From contig NZ_CP024636.1 of assembly GCF_009728735.1 (NCBI RefSeq), positions 2,247,720 to 2,311,719 of the forward strand: DNA of 64,000 nt. Reading direction: 5' to 3'. Of the stretch, positions 17,942-27,649 are shown piece after piece (within the stretch, counting starts at the first letter, position 1; every line of letters starts with the position of its first letter). Under the pieces are notes generated by a model, which worked only from the letters and a program-made list of their open reading frames with translations, searched no databases and was not told the origin of the DNA. This stretch comes from Pantoea phytobeneficialis. GTDB taxonomy: Bacteria > Pseudomonadota > Gammaproteobacteria > Enterobacterales > Enterobacteriaceae. The position numbers and the translations under genes are program-made.

Positions 17942-20559
17942 GGTTGGGGATCCTTCTTGGATGGCAGGGTGGCGTTTTGCTCCACCCAGGATTGCAAATT
18001 ATCGCCAAAGCGCAGGCTGCGCCACAGCTGGAACAGGTTTTCCTGATGACGGTAGTTAAGATTGACCGACTGCCGCCGGTTGCTGAACTGGCTGGTGCCC
18101 TTTACCTCAGATTGCAGGGTCAGATTGCCAAAGTTATCCAGATCCAGCGTGGCCCATGAGCGGGAGATCTCCATATAGCGCAGCCAGTCCATCGCCGCGC
18201 CTGCGGCAATGTTGTTTGTGGTGATGGCATCGGCCATATCTTTATCCATGCGAAACGTCAGTGGTCCCCCATTGGCAATCCAGCCTTTTTCAATCAGCCA
18301 GCGCGGATTGTTGACCCACAGCGGCAGCTCGCCATTCACCTTGCCGGACATGGCAAATTGCTTTGGTTTGATGGCGGTGATCAGGCGGCTGAGATCAATG
18401 TCACGCAGAGAAATCAGCGCCGCTTCGTGCTGTGGCAGGCGCAGATCTGGCAGGCTGACATGCCCGCCCAGCAGGTCAAGATTGACGTTAGATAGCCGCA
18501 ACGGCTGACGTTCCTGCCACGGATAATGCCCCTGTAAATCGGCAGTGATGTTCTGCAAGGCAAACTGGTTTTTTATTTCAGCAATGCGCAAAGAAACCGG
18601 CCCACGTCGTCCCAACTGCCACTGGTCGGCCTTCAGTCGAAACGGCAGCGAGAAATCGATGCCGTTGATTTCGCTATCCGGCATCCAGACGCTGCCATTT
18701 TTCACTGTCCAGTGACCACCCGCCTCGAAACCTTGATCGGTAGCGGCGGAGAAAGCCACCTGTGCCTGGAGTTGACCAGACTGAATGCGCATCTTCAAAT
18801 CGCTACTGAGCAACGGCTGAAATACCGCCAGTGATTGTGCTGGCCACCAGGCCTGGCCGCGCAGACGCGCACCATCCCAACGACCATTCACCCGCAACGG
18901 ACCGATCTCACCCGCCTTAAGCTGGCCGTGCCAGATAAACTGACTGGGGTCGCTGCCTTTGGCCGCAAACTCAAGCTCTGACGGCGGCAGCCAGCCGCCA
19001 TAGCTGAAATGCGTCTGGCCGGATTTCAACACAAAGCCACCAGCAAAGCTGGGTTGCTGCGCATCGCGCTGCCAGCGTACCGGTGCGGTCAGGGTCAAAC
19101 GCGGTTTGCTCACCTGCGCCATACCATATGCCAGTTGGTCAAATCCGGTGTCCAGCGTATCCAGGCTAATCAGGGTATCCTGCCAACTGCCGGTCCCTTT
19201 GACATCCCATTTAGCGTTGAGCGGCTGCATCATGCCATCGCCCCAGTAGCGCCAGTTCCAGCGTCCACTGTCCGGCCAGAATTGCGTGGCGCGCCCGTCG
19301 AGGTGCAGCCGCAAACGGCCAAAACTGGGGTCGTGCGCTTGCAGAATCGCCTGCAAACGTCCGTTGATCCCCTCGCTGCTCAGGGTCACGCCCGCCAGCG
19401 GCCAGCGCGCCTCATCCACCTCCAGCGTTGACAACAACCGACCACGCAGGCGCAACAAGGCACCCGGTTTCAACACCAGCTGCGGATCGGTCAGCATCCC
19501 CTGCAACTCGCCGGGGATGGCGCCATATAATTGCAACCGGGCGAATTTGCTTTCGCCAGTAAGCTGGAATGGCAAGGCGCTGTTATTCAGGCTGAGCGTC
19601 CCTGGCCCGACACTCAACACCAGGTTGCCCTTGCCCCCTTTGCCTTGTGTCAGCAGGTTAAATCGTCCCTGAACCTGGGTGTGATCCAGTCCCTGCTGCC
19701 AGTCGGTTAAGGTCAATGCCAGACCGCCCGACAGCGGCTGATCGGGCTGTGGCCAGCGCCAGTGTCCCTGGGTAATACGAATGTGTTGTTGATCGACCTG
19801 CCACGGTAGTTGCAGCAACGGCTGATCGTCGCCCTGCTGACTCACGGTTAGCGTCCCTTGCTGCTGCTGCCAGTTCAGCGCCAGCCGCAGTGGCTGCGGC
19901 CATTGGCTCAGACTTGCATCCCCCGTTAACTCACCCGCGACCGGAAGGCCGTCGGCAAAGGTGGGCAGCGTCAGCGTACCCTGGAGATCCAGTGGTTTGG
20001 GGAGCAACGGTTGCGTTAGCGTCAACCGCGAGAGTTGCAGTTGTTGTCCTTGCAGACGGGCGTCAACGGTAAGATTCTCGCCCTGATAACGCAGTTGCTG
20101 CGCGGTTTTATCCAGGGTGAGATCAAACTGCCCGGCATATTGCTGCCACGGCAGCAACACCAGTTGGTCAAGGTGGATATCCGCGCCGGGCAGCAATGCC
20201 TGCCACTGCGCCAGCGTACGTGGCGCATCGTTCGGGGTGGTGTTTTGCGGCAGCGATTGCAGGCAGTTGCTGTCGAGTTGTACCTGGCGGGCGTGCAGTT
20301 GCCAGCGATGCTGGTGCCAACCGAGGATGGCATCGCTGACTTTCGCCAGCTCACAATCACCCGCCAGGTAACGCACTGCCGGGAAATAGAGGCCACCCTG
20401 CTGCCAGCCTGGCGCGCCGTTCAGCTCCACGCGGGTATCTTCCGGCAGCCAGATGCCTGCCAGCCGGGGTAACCATTGCGTCACCGTCAGCAGCAGTCCC
20501 AGTAGCAGCAGTATCAGCGCCAGTAGCGCAGCAAGTGTTCGGCGAAGGCCCCGCGTCAT
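17938..20559 (-). CDS. ydbH: AsmA-like intermembrane phospholipid transport protein YdbH
   Basis: 873 residues, close to E. coli YdbH (about 879). An N-terminal membrane anchor (residues ~8-30, leucine-rich) is followed by a very long periplasmic body of beta strands, as expected for the bridge-like AsmA/TamB/YhdP/YdbH family that forms a hydrophobic groove between the membranes. The C-terminal part has the family end region (LTLQSEVKGTSQFSNRRQSV). It partners YnbE (overlapping gene) and YdbL. Paralogues YhdP and TamB are partly redundant with it. The role is supported by family knowledge; the residues of the groove cannot be judged by eye. Confidence 0.93.
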   Translation of the reverse strand: MTRGLRRTLAALLALILLLLGLLLTVTQWLPRLAGIWLPEDTRVELNGAPGWQQGGLYFPAVRYLAGDCELAKVSDAILGWHQHRWQLHARQVQLDSNCLQSLPQNTTPNDAPRTLAQWQALLPGADIHLDQLVLLPWQQYAGQFDLTLDKTAQQLRYQGENLTVDARLQGQQLQLSRLTLTQPLLPKPLDLQGTLTLPTFADGLPVAGELTGDASLSQWPQPLRLALNWQQQQGTLTVSQQGDDQPLLQLPWQVDQQHIRITQGHWRWPQPDQPLSGGLALTLTDWQQGLDHTQVQGRFNLLTQGKGGKGNLVLSVGPGTLSLNNSALPFQLTGESKFARLQLYGAIPGELQGMLTDPQLVLKPGALLRLRGRLLSTLEVDEARWPLAGVTLSSEGINGRLQAILQAHDPSFGRLRLHLDGRATQFWPDSGRWNWRYWGDGMMQPLNAKWDVKGTGSWQDTLISLDTLDTGFDQLAYGMAQVSKPRLTLTAPVRWQRDAQQPSFAGGFVLKSGQTHFSYGGWLPPSELEFAAKGSDPSQFIWHGQLKAGEIGPLRVNGRWDGARLRGQAWWPAQSLAVFQPLLSSDLKMRIQSGQLQAQVAFSAATDQGFEAGGHWTVKNGSVWMPDSEINGIDFSLPFRLKADQWQLGRRGPVSLRIAEIKNQFALQNITADLQGHYPWQERQPLRLSNVNLDLLGGHVSLPDLRLPQHEAALISLRDIDLSRLITAIKPKQFAMSGKVNGELPLWVNNPRWLIEKGWIANGGPLTFRMDKDMADAITTNNIAAGAAMDWLRYMEISRSWATLDLDNFGNLTLQSEVKGTSQFSNRRQSVNLNYRHQENLFQLWRSLRFGDNLQSWVEQNATLPSKKDPQP

Positions 20560-20723
20560 GGCAGCTAACGTTCCTGTTCCTTACAAAATCCTGACGAAGA
20601 TGATGGCATGTTATACCGGGTAAATGAAGGTTTTACCCGGTGGCATGCGATCATTGCGCGCTGTTTCGACCAGAAAACGTTATCCTGTCCTCTGCCAACA
20701 TGCCATTTTTCAGGAGCGAAACA

Positions 20724-21716
20724 ATGAAAGTTGCGGTTTACAGTACCAAACAGTATGACCAGAAGTATCTTGAACATGTTAACGCCAGCTATGGATTCGA
20801 GTTGGTGTTCTTCGACTTTCTGCTGACGGAAACCACAGCCAAGAACGCCGTAGGCTGTGATGCGGTGTGCATCTTCGTGAATGATGATGGCGGCAAAGTG
20901 GTGCTGGAGGAGTTGGCTGCGCTGGGCGTGAAATATATCGCGCTACGCTGTGCCGGTTTTAATAACGTCGATCTGGACGCTGCTGCCGCTCTCGGTTTGC
21001 AGGTGGTGCGTGTTCCCGCCTATTCGCCAGAAGCCGTTGCGGAACATGCAGTTGGCCTGATGATGACGCTCAACCGGCGTATCCATCGCGCTTATCAACG
21101 TACGCGTGATGCGAACTTCTCGCTGGATGGCTTAACCGGCTTCAATATGCACGGTAAAACTGCCGGGATCGTCGGCACCGGCAAGATTGGCGTGGCGGCG
21201 ATGCGTATTCTGAAAGGGTTTGGTATGCGCCTGCTGGCGTTTGATCCCTATCCCAGCGCCCAGGCACTGGAATTGGGAGCCGAATATGTTGATCTAAAAA
21301 CCCTGCTGTCACAATCGGATGTCATCACCCTGCACTGCCCGCTGACGCCAGAAAACCACCATCTGCTGAATGCCGCGGCCTTCAGCCAGATGAAAGATGG
21401 CGTGATGATTATCAACACCAGCCGTGGCGGCTTGATTGATTCACAGGCAGCAATCGATGCGCTGAAGCAGCAGAAAATCGGTTCTCTGGGGATGGACGTG
21501 TATGAAAACGAACGCGATCTGTTCTTTGAAGATAAATCGAATGATGTCATTCAGGATGACGTGTTCCGTCGTCTCTCTGCCTGCCATAACGTGCTGTTTA
21601 CCGGCCATCAGGCGTTTCTGACGGCGGAAGCATTGACCGCCATCTCCGAAACCACGTTAAACAATCTGGGTCAGCTGGAACGCGGTGAAACTTGCCCTAA
21701 CCAGGTGAAAGCCTGA
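20724..21716 (+). CDS. ldhA: Fermentative D-lactate dehydrogenase
   Basis: 330 residues of the D-2-hydroxyacid dehydrogenase family. It reduces pyruvate to D-lactate with NADH. The start ATG at 20724 has AGGAGCGAAACA upstream and gives MKVAVYSTKQYD as in E. coli. The NAD-binding motif is GIVGTGKIGVAAMRI. The catalytic arginine lies in NTSRGGLID, the glutamate in YENERDLFFED and the histidine in FTGHQAFLT. It is divergent from ydbH. Together with ydbK downstream it places pyruvate branch-point enzymes side by side. Confidence 0.97.
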   Translation: MKVAVYSTKQYDQKYLEHVNASYGFELVFFDFLLTETTAKNAVGCDAVCIFVNDDGGKVVLEELAALGVKYIALRCAGFNNVDLDAAAALGLQVVRVPAYSPEAVAEHAVGLMMTLNRRIHRAYQRTRDANFSLDGLTGFNMHGKTAGIVGTGKIGVAAMRILKGFGMRLLAFDPYPSAQALELGAEYVDLKTLLSQSDVITLHCPLTPENHHLLNAAAFSQMKDGVMIINTSRGGLIDSQAAIDALKQQKIGSLGMDVYENERDLFFEDKSNDVIQDDVFRRLSACHNVLFTGHQAFLTAEALTAISETTLNNLGQLERGETCPNQVKA

Positions 21717-21731
21717 CACCCGGCGCCTGCG

Positions 21732-22004
21732 TTAGCGGGCGCAGCTTCCACCGATCAGCGCCTGCTCATCGCAGCGACGGCCATTCGCCATCTGGCACAT
21801 GCCGATGCGCGAACCATCTAACTGGCGTGAAAACGCCAGTGTTCCCCCGGCATTGGCACAGTTAGTTTCAGCCAATGACGACATCACCACCTGCGGTTGA
21901 ATATGCGCAGCGGTCGCCTGTTGTGGCGGTTCATTATCACTATTGCTGCTGCAAGCGGAAAGTAACAGCGCAACACCGGCCAGCAGGAAGGAAGCGGCTT
22001 TCAT
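21732..22004 (-). CDS. ydbJ: DUF333-type lipoprotein (YdbJ-like)
   Basis: 90 residues with a lipoprotein signal peptide and lipobox LLSAC (Cys18). The mature C-terminal half holds a DUF333-type core, CANAGGTLAFSRQLDGSRIGMC followed by NGRRCDEQALIGGSC, with four cysteines. E. coli ydbJ, a DUF333 lipoprotein, lies between ldhA and ydbK, so position supports the name, although sequence identity looks modest. It is convergent with ldhA (15-bp gap). hslJ, which accompanies ydbJ in E. coli, is not present here. Function unknown. Confidence 0.75.
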   Translation of the reverse strand: MKAASFLLAGVALLLSACSSNSDNEPPQQATAAHIQPQVVMSSLAETNCANAGGTLAFSRQLDGSRIGMCQMANGRRCDEQALIGGSCAR

Positions 22005-22353
22005 CGATCAGGCTCCGGGCGGTTCGGGGGAAAAATTCGAACCAGCATATGTCAGGTGCAGCAAGGGGTCGAGAGGCGACACAGCTTTTTACAAAATTTT
22101 CTTTCACACTTTGCAACCAGAATTATCCTGATTACCCTTTTTTCACCTCTTATCCGCACCCGTCATGATGTAAAAAGCAGCAACCTTAGTCAGTGGTGCG
22201 ACAAGCCACTGACATCACACGGATGAGAAAGTGATGCCTGCCCGCTTTGCTAGACTGAGATAATTAACCCCGGAAACTTTATGGCAATCCGTATCGCGCG
22301 ATAAAGCATGACGTAATGTTTACGGGCATTCTCAGCGAAGCAAAGGACGATTT
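22005..22353. other. Intergenic region ydbJ / ydbK with an 8-bp inverted repeat
   Basis: 349 bp between divergent genes. The inverted repeat GTCAGTGG (22189-22196) / CCACTGAC (22206-22213), 9 nt apart, is about 140 nt upstream of ydbK. A TAGACT -10-like hexamer near 22250 may belong to the ydbK promoter. No gene or small RNA was recognised. Confidence 0.5.
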
Positions 22354-25300
22354 ATGATTACCGTCGACGGCAATGGCGCAGTGGCTTCTGTCGCCTTCCG
22401 CACCAGCGAAGTTATCGCCATTTATCCCATAACCCCCAGTTCAACCATGGCTGAACTGGCCGATGGCTGGTCCGGGGAAGGCCGCCGCAATATCTGGGGC
22501 GATGTGCCACGCGTGGTTGAGATGCAATCCGAAGGGGGGGCGATAGCCACCGTGCATGGCGCGTTGCAAACCGGGTCGTTATCCACCTCCTTCACCTCAT
22601 CGCAGGGGTTGCTGCTGATGATCCCTAACCTGTACAAACTGGCTGGGCAATTGATGCCGTTTGTACTGCATGTCGCCGCACGCACCGTCGCCACCCATGC
22701 GTTATCCATCTTTGGCGACCACTCCGACGTGATGGCGGTGCGCCAGACCGGCTGTGCGCTGCTCTGCGCCTCCAGCGTGCAGGAAGCGCAGGATTTTGCC
22801 CTGATCGCCCAGATGGCGTCACTCAACAGTCGCATCCCGTTTATCCATTTCTTCGATGGCTTCCGTACCTCACACGAAATCAACAAAATCGTGCCGCTCA
22901 GTGACGAAACATTGTTGGCGCTGATGCCGCAGCAGGCGATTGCGCAGCATCGCGCCCGCGCCCTGACGCCGGATCACCCCACCGTTCGCGGCACCTCGGC
23001 CAACCCGGACACGTACTTCCAGTCGCGTGAAGCAACCAACCGTTGGTATGACGCCTGCACCGGACATGTCGAAAACGCCATGATGGCGTTTGCGGAACAA
23101 ACTGGCCGCCGCTACCAACCCTTTGAGTTTTATGGCCATCCGCAGGCGGAACAGGTGATTGTCATGATGGGGTCCGGCTGCGGTACCGCTGAAGAGGCCA
23201 TTGATGAGTTGCTACAACGCGGTGAGAAAGTCGGGCTGGTCAAGGTACGTCTGTATCGACCGTTCTCGGCTCAACATCTGTTAAGCGTGTTGCCGACAAC
23301 GACGCAACGTGTGGCGGTGCTGGATCGCACCAAAGAACCTGGCGCGCTGGGTGAACCGCTGTTTCTTGATGTGATGACCGCGCTGGCAGAAGCCTTTAGT
23401 CGTGGAGAACGCAGCACTCTGCCGCAGGTGTGTGGCGGGCGTTATGGCTTGTCGTCGAAAGAATTTGCTCCCGATGCGGTGCTGGCGGTGTTCCGTGCAT
23501 TGCAACGCCCACAGCCGCCTGCACGCTTCACCGTGGGGATTTATGACGATGTCACCCATCTCTCGTTGCCGCCTGAAGCCAACATTGTGCCGAATCGCGC
23601 CCATCTTGAAGCGTTGTTCTACGGGCTGGGCAGCGATGGCAGCGTCAGTGCCACCAAAAACAACCTGAAAATTATCGGCAACGCCACACCGTGGCAGGTG
23701 CAGGGCTATTTCGTTTACGACTCGAAAAAGGCGGGCGGCCTGACGGTTTCACATTTACGCGTCAGCCAGCAACCGATTCAGTCGGCCTATCTGATTCAGC
23801 AGGCCGATTTTATTGGCTGCCACCAATTACAATTTATCGACAAATATTCGATGCTCGATCAACTGAAACCAGGCGGCATTTTTCTGCTGAATACCCCTTA
23901 TGCCGTCGATGAAGTGTGGCATCGCCTGCCGCAGGAGGTACAGACGCAGCTCAACGATAAACAGGCGCGTTTTTATGTGATTAATGCAGCGCGAATTGCG
24001 CGGGAATGCCAGCTCGGCGCGCGTATCAATACCGTAATGCAGATGGCGTTCTTCCAACTGACACAAATTCTGCCAGGCGACAGCGCCCTGACCGAACTGC
24101 AAAACGCCATCGCCCGCAGTTATCGCAGCAAAGGCGAGGAGCTGGTGCAGCGTAACTGGCAGGCGCTGGCAATGGCACAACAGGCGCTGGAAGCAGTGCC
24201 GTTGCAGGCGGTGGATGCGAGCAGCCCACATCGCCCACCGGTGGTTGCCGACAATGCCCCCGACTTTGTTAAAACCGTCACCGCCGCCATGCTGGCCGGG
24301 CTGGGCGATAAGTTACCGGTTTCCGCCCTGCCGCCGGATGGCAGTTGGCCTACCGGCACCACGCAGTGGGAAAAGCGAAATATTGCGGAAGCGATCCCCA
24401 TCTGGCAGCCCGACCTGTGTACCCAGTGCAACCATTGCGTCGCCGCCTGCCCACATGCTGCCATTCGCGCCAAAGTCGTGACACCGGAAGCGCTGGAGGG
24501 TGCCCCCGCCAGTCTGGCGTCGCTGGATGTCAAATCGCGTGATATGCGCGGACAAAAATACGTGTTGCAGGTCGCTCCCGAGGACTGCACCGGATGTAAT
24601 CTGTGCGTCGAAGTCTGTCCCGCCAGCGACCGCCAGCACCCGGAAATCAAAGCCATCAATATGCAATCGCGGCTGGAACACGTTGAAACGGAGAAAATCA
24701 ATTATGACGCGTTCCTCGCCCTGCCGGAGATCACCGCAGAACAACTGGAGCGTATTGATATCCGTACCTCACAGCTGATCACCCCGCTGTTTGAATATTC
24801 GGGAGCCTGTTCCGGCTGCGGTGAAACGCCGTATATCAAGATCCTCACGCAGCTGTATGGCGATCGACTGTTGATTGCCAACGCAACAGGTTGCTCCTCC
24901 ATCTACGGCGGCAATTTGCCTTCCACGCCTTACACCACCAACGCCGAAGGGCGCGGCCCGGCGTGGGCCAATTCGCTGTTCGAAGATAACGCCGAATTCG
25001 GCCTTGGCTTCCGCCTGAGTGTTGATCAGCAGCGCCAGCGTGCCCTGCGCTTGCTGGATCAGTGCGCCTCTGCGTTGCCAGCAGCGCTAGTGGCGGCACT
25101 AAAAAGTGACAACGTCACCACTTCACAACGTCGCGAACAGATTAGTCAGCTACGTGCTGAGCTGAAGAATGCGCCGCACGCCGCTACTCAGGCGTTAATC
25201 TCTGCGGCTGATGCGCTGGTTGATAAATCGGTGTGGTTAATCGGCGGAGACGGCTGGGCCTACGACATTGGTTACGGCGGGCTGGATCATGTGATGAGCC

Positions 25301-25881
25301 TGAGCGAGAACGTCAATGTGCTGGTGCTGGATACGCAATGTTATTCCAACACCGGCGGTCAGGCGTCAAAAGCCACCCCGCTCGGCGCAGTCACCAAATT
25401 TGGTGAGCAGGGAAAACGCAAGGCACGTAAAGATCTCGGCATGGCGACATTGTTGTACGGGCATGTTTATGTGGCGCAGATTTCCCTCGGCGCGCAGTTG
25501 AATCAAACCATGAAAGCGATACAGGAAGCCGAAGCCTGGCCCGGTCCCTCGCTGATCATCGCCTACAGCCCGTGCGAAGAACACGGCTATGACCTGGCGT
25601 ATAGCCATGAACAGATGCGCCTGCTGACCACCAGTGGATTCTGGCCGTTGTATCGTTTTGATCCGCAACGCGCGGAACAGGGAAAAGCTGCGTTGTCACT
25701 GGATTCGCGCCCACCGACTTCCGAGCTGGAGCAGGCATTGATGAATGAGCAGCGCTTCCGCCAGTTGCAAACCGAACAACCGGAAGCCGCTGCGCAGTTG
25801 TGGCGGGATGCCAGCGAGGCCGCTAACCAACGTTATCAGCGGTTAGCGGAGCTGGCTGGCAAAGCGGAGAAAAGCGAGTGA
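22354..25881 (+). CDS. ydbK: Pyruvate:ferredoxin/flavodoxin oxidoreductase
   Basis: 1175 residues, the full size of the single-chain NifJ/YdbK enzyme. It decarboxylates pyruvate with thiamine diphosphate to acetyl-CoA and passes electrons to flavodoxin or ferredoxin. In order: domain I with YPITPSS near the N-terminus; two ferredoxin-type clusters, CTQCNHCVAACP (about residue 689) and CTGCNLCVEVCP (about 745); then CSGCGETPY (about 818) for the proximal cluster; and a ThDP-binding domain with GGDGWAYDIGYGG and DTQCYSNTGGQASKAT. It follows an oxygen-sensitive, stress-linked pathway in E. coli (SoxS-regulated). It stands alone and ends in a hairpin. Confidence 0.97.
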   Translation: MITVDGNGAVASVAFRTSEVIAIYPITPSSTMAELADGWSGEGRRNIWGDVPRVVEMQSEGGAIATVHGALQTGSLSTSFTSSQGLLLMIPNLYKLAGQLMPFVLHVAARTVATHALSIFGDHSDVMAVRQTGCALLCASSVQEAQDFALIAQMASLNSRIPFIHFFDGFRTSHEINKIVPLSDETLLALMPQQAIAQHRARALTPDHPTVRGTSANPDTYFQSREATNRWYDACTGHVENAMMAFAEQTGRRYQPFEFYGHPQAEQVIVMMGSGCGTAEEAIDELLQRGEKVGLVKVRLYRPFSAQHLLSVLPTTTQRVAVLDRTKEPGALGEPLFLDVMTALAEAFSRGERSTLPQVCGGRYGLSSKEFAPDAVLAVFRALQRPQPPARFTVGIYDDVTHLSLPPEANIVPNRAHLEALFYGLGSDGSVSATKNNLKIIGNATPWQVQGYFVYDSKKAGGLTVSHLRVSQQPIQSAYLIQQADFIGCHQLQFIDKYSMLDQLKPGGIFLLNTPYAVDEVWHRLPQEVQTQLNDKQARFYVINAARIARECQLGARINTVMQMAFFQLTQILPGDSALTELQNAIARSYRSKGEELVQRNWQALAMAQQALEAVPLQAVDASSPHRPPVVADNAPDFVKTVTAAMLAGLGDKLPVSALPPDGSWPTGTTQWEKRNIAEAIPIWQPDLCTQCNHCVAACPHAAIRAKVVTPEALEGAPASLASLDVKSRDMRGQKYVLQVAPEDCTGCNLCVEVCPASDRQHPEIKAINMQSRLEHVETEKINYDAFLALPEITAEQLERIDIRTSQLITPLFEYSGACSGCGETPYIKILTQLYGDRLLIANATGCSSIYGGNLPSTPYTTNAEGRGPAWANSLFEDNAEFGLGFRLSVDQQRQRALRLLDQCASALPAALVAALKSDNVTTSQRREQISQLRAELKNAPHAATQALISAADALVDKSVWLIGGDGWAYDIGYGGLDHVMSLSENVNVLVLDTQCYSNTGGQASKATPLGAVTKFGEQGKRKARKDLGMATLLYGHVYVAQISLGAQLNQTMKAIQEAEAWPGPSLIIAYSPCEEHGYDLAYSHEQMRLLTTSGFWPLYRFDPQRAEQGKAALSLDSRPPTSELEQALMNEQRFRQLQTEQPEAAAQLWRDASEAANQRYQRLAELAGKAEKSE

Positions 25882-25887
25882 TAAACA

Positions 25888-25912
25888 AAGCCCGGCACAG
25901 ATGGCCGGGCTT
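25888..25912 (+). terminator. Hairpin between ydbK and the convergent small gene
   Basis: AAGCCCGGC / GCCGGGCTT, a perfect 9-bp stem with a 7-nt loop, lies 6 nt after the ydbK stop. No T-run follows, so it may be a 3' stabiliser or weak terminator for both converging genes. Confidence 0.6.
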
Positions 25913-25920
25913 GATGATGA

Positions 25921-26121
25921 TTAACAGGGCTTGAGTTGCGTGATTGCCATCTCCACCGCCCGGTTGGGGGAACCGGTTAATTCGCGGTAACGGAGTTGCA
26001 GATTTTGTAACTCCGTTGCCAACACATCTTTTTCTGTTGCCACGCCACGCTGTGCCAGTTCCAGGTAACATTGACCGACTAACCGGCACGCTTCTTCAAA
26101 AACCATATCGTAAGTTTGCAT
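25921..26121 (-). CDS. Hypothetical small protein, 66 residues
   Basis: I do not recognise the family. The ATG has a good Shine-Dalgarno (GAGGAGAGGCGG). The product is short, probably all-helical and soluble: TYDMVFEEACRLVGQCYLEL, then KDVLATELQNLQLRYREL, ending AITQLKPC. It has three cysteines and no signal or membrane helix. The size and two-helix character resemble small regulator-connector proteins of enterobacteria, but that is only a resemblance. It lies between convergent ydbK and the FAD monooxygenase on the same strand. Confidence 0.6.
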   Translation of the reverse strand: MQTYDMVFEEACRLVGQCYLELAQRGVATEKDVLATELQNLQLRYRELTGSPNRAVEMAITQLKPC

Positions 26122-26260
26122 CCGCCTCTCCTCACCCTTTAGAAACTAAAGTAACTCATGCCTTCATCCTGTCAGCGTGGCGCATGCAAAATCTTCGCGC
26201 AGATCAATAAATGCACAAATAATTCGGGCAAAGAATGCTGATCTTTATTCTGAGCGGCAA

Positions 26261-27466
26261 TTAACCGGAAAAACGCGGCTTCTCCATCCGGAATCCCAGC
26301 CCGATCAGGCGACCAAACACAAAACGCAGGAACGGGAAACGACGGATAAGGGTCGGCATCGGGCTTTTCTTACCGGGCTTGCGTTTATTGCTGCTCATTT
26401 TAATTTGCAGGAACTGGGTGGCCACCGTCGGGAACTGACGCCGCTTCTGGACTTTCGCCAGGTCACGCAGGGTGACATCTCCCCTGCGCAACGGCTGCGT
26501 CAGATAATTGGCGGCGGCGACCGCATCCTGTATCGCCAGATTCACGCCAACACCGCCAATCGGCGACATGGCGTGCGCCGCATCACCGATGCAGAGTACA
26601 CCGGGTTTCATCCAACTATCGAGGCGGTCAATACGGATCGACAGCAACTTAAATTGCTGCCAGTCGTCAATCTGAGACAGTCGTGCCACATCAAAGGGCG
26701 CGACTTGCGCAATCGCCGCCTTGAATGGCTCCAGACCCGCCGTTTGCAGCGCAGCAAACTCTCCTTTGGGGATGGTGTAGCCACATTGCCAATACTCACC
26801 CCGGTCGATAACGATAAAGTTTTGCCGTGGCCCTTTATGCCCCATACCCCAGGTGGGATCGCCCTGCTGCTTATCCAGCCGGAACCAAACCACATCGCGC
26901 GACGCACCAAACGCCTGGCTGGTTAACCCGGCAGCGGCACGGACGGCGGAGTTTCGTCCATCAGCGCCGACCACCAGCTGCGACCGGATTTCCACCGGCC
27001 CCTGTTCGGTGATGGCGTGAATGCCACCCACGCGCCCCTGATTGTCGATGAAGCGATCAAATGTGGTGGATTGCAGCAAGGTAAATCCGGCAAAGCGCGC
27101 GCTTTGCTGTGCGAGAAAGTTGAGGAAATCCCATTGCGGCATAAAGGCGATAAAACGGTACTGGACGGGAAGGCGGGAGAAATCGGCCATCGTCACTTCC
27201 TGACCGGCGATTTCCGCCTGTAACTTTTCGGCACGCTGATGCGGCAGTTGCAGCAGTTCCTCCACCAGACCAAGCTGATGCATGATCTCCAGGGTCGAAG
27301 GATGAATGGTATCTCCACGAAAATCACGCAGAAAATCGGCATGTTTTTCAATCACCACCACCCGCAGACCAGCACGCACCAGCAGATACCCCAGCATCAA
27401 CCCGGCCGGACCGCTGCCAACAATGCAGCAATCGGTGTTCAGGATCGCATTCGCTTCAGGCTTCAT
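26261..27466 (-). CDS. FAD-dependent monooxygenase, Fur-controlled
   Basis: 401 residues from the ATG at 27466, which has AAGGAG 7 nt upstream; longer starts run through the Fur box. It is a group A flavin monooxygenase (FAD_binding_3 family). The Rossmann motif CCIVGSGPAGLMLGYLL lies near the N-terminus, VVGADGRNSAVR in the middle, and GDAAHAMSPIGGVGVNLAIQ about residue 300. Relatives hydroxylate aromatic rings with NAD(P)H and O2. A perfect 7-1-7 Fur operator lies just upstream and a siderophore receptor gene precedes it. A role in modifying or breaking down a siderophore or iron chelate is my inference. E. coli has no counterpart at this site. Confidence 0.85.
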   Translation of the reverse strand: MKPEANAILNTDCCIVGSGPAGLMLGYLLVRAGLRVVVIEKHADFLRDFRGDTIHPSTLEIMHQLGLVEELLQLPHQRAEKLQAEIAGQEVTMADFSRLPVQYRFIAFMPQWDFLNFLAQQSARFAGFTLLQSTTFDRFIDNQGRVGGIHAITEQGPVEIRSQLVVGADGRNSAVRAAAGLTSQAFGASRDVVWFRLDKQQGDPTWGMGHKGPRQNFIVIDRGEYWQCGYTIPKGEFAALQTAGLEPFKAAIAQVAPFDVARLSQIDDWQQFKLLSIRIDRLDSWMKPGVLCIGDAAHAMSPIGGVGVNLAIQDAVAAANYLTQPLRRGDVTLRDLAKVQKRRQFPTVATQFLQIKMSSNKRKPGKKSPMPTLIRRFPFLRFVFGRLIGLGFRMEKPRFSG

Positions 27467-27498
27467 TATCGCTCCTTGGTCAGCACCACCAGAGTTTA

Positions 27499-27513
27499 TG
27501 ATAATAATTATCA
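27499..27513 (-). promoter_or_regulatory. Fur box of the FAD monooxygenase
   Basis: TGATAATAATTATCA is an exact match to the 7-1-7 Fur core TGATAATNATTATCA. It is centred 40 nt upstream of the monooxygenase start and 137 nt after the receptor stop, so it marks a separate iron-repressed promoter. Confidence 0.9.
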
Positions 27514-27649
27514 TTTGTGTATAGCGATTGGTGCTGCGGGCTTAATGTCCACCCATGACGTCATGGTCGTAATAATAAACGGCTCCCTATCCAACAGAGC
27601 CGTTTGGTATTCCTGAACTATTTTGGAATAACTGTGAAGAACCTCAGCC

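Noticed and set aside
25882..25920. Possible MicC small RNA downstream of ydbK, where E. coli has it.
   Set aside because: Only a hairpin without a T-run is present; none of the MicC 5' sequence is seen and ompN is absent.
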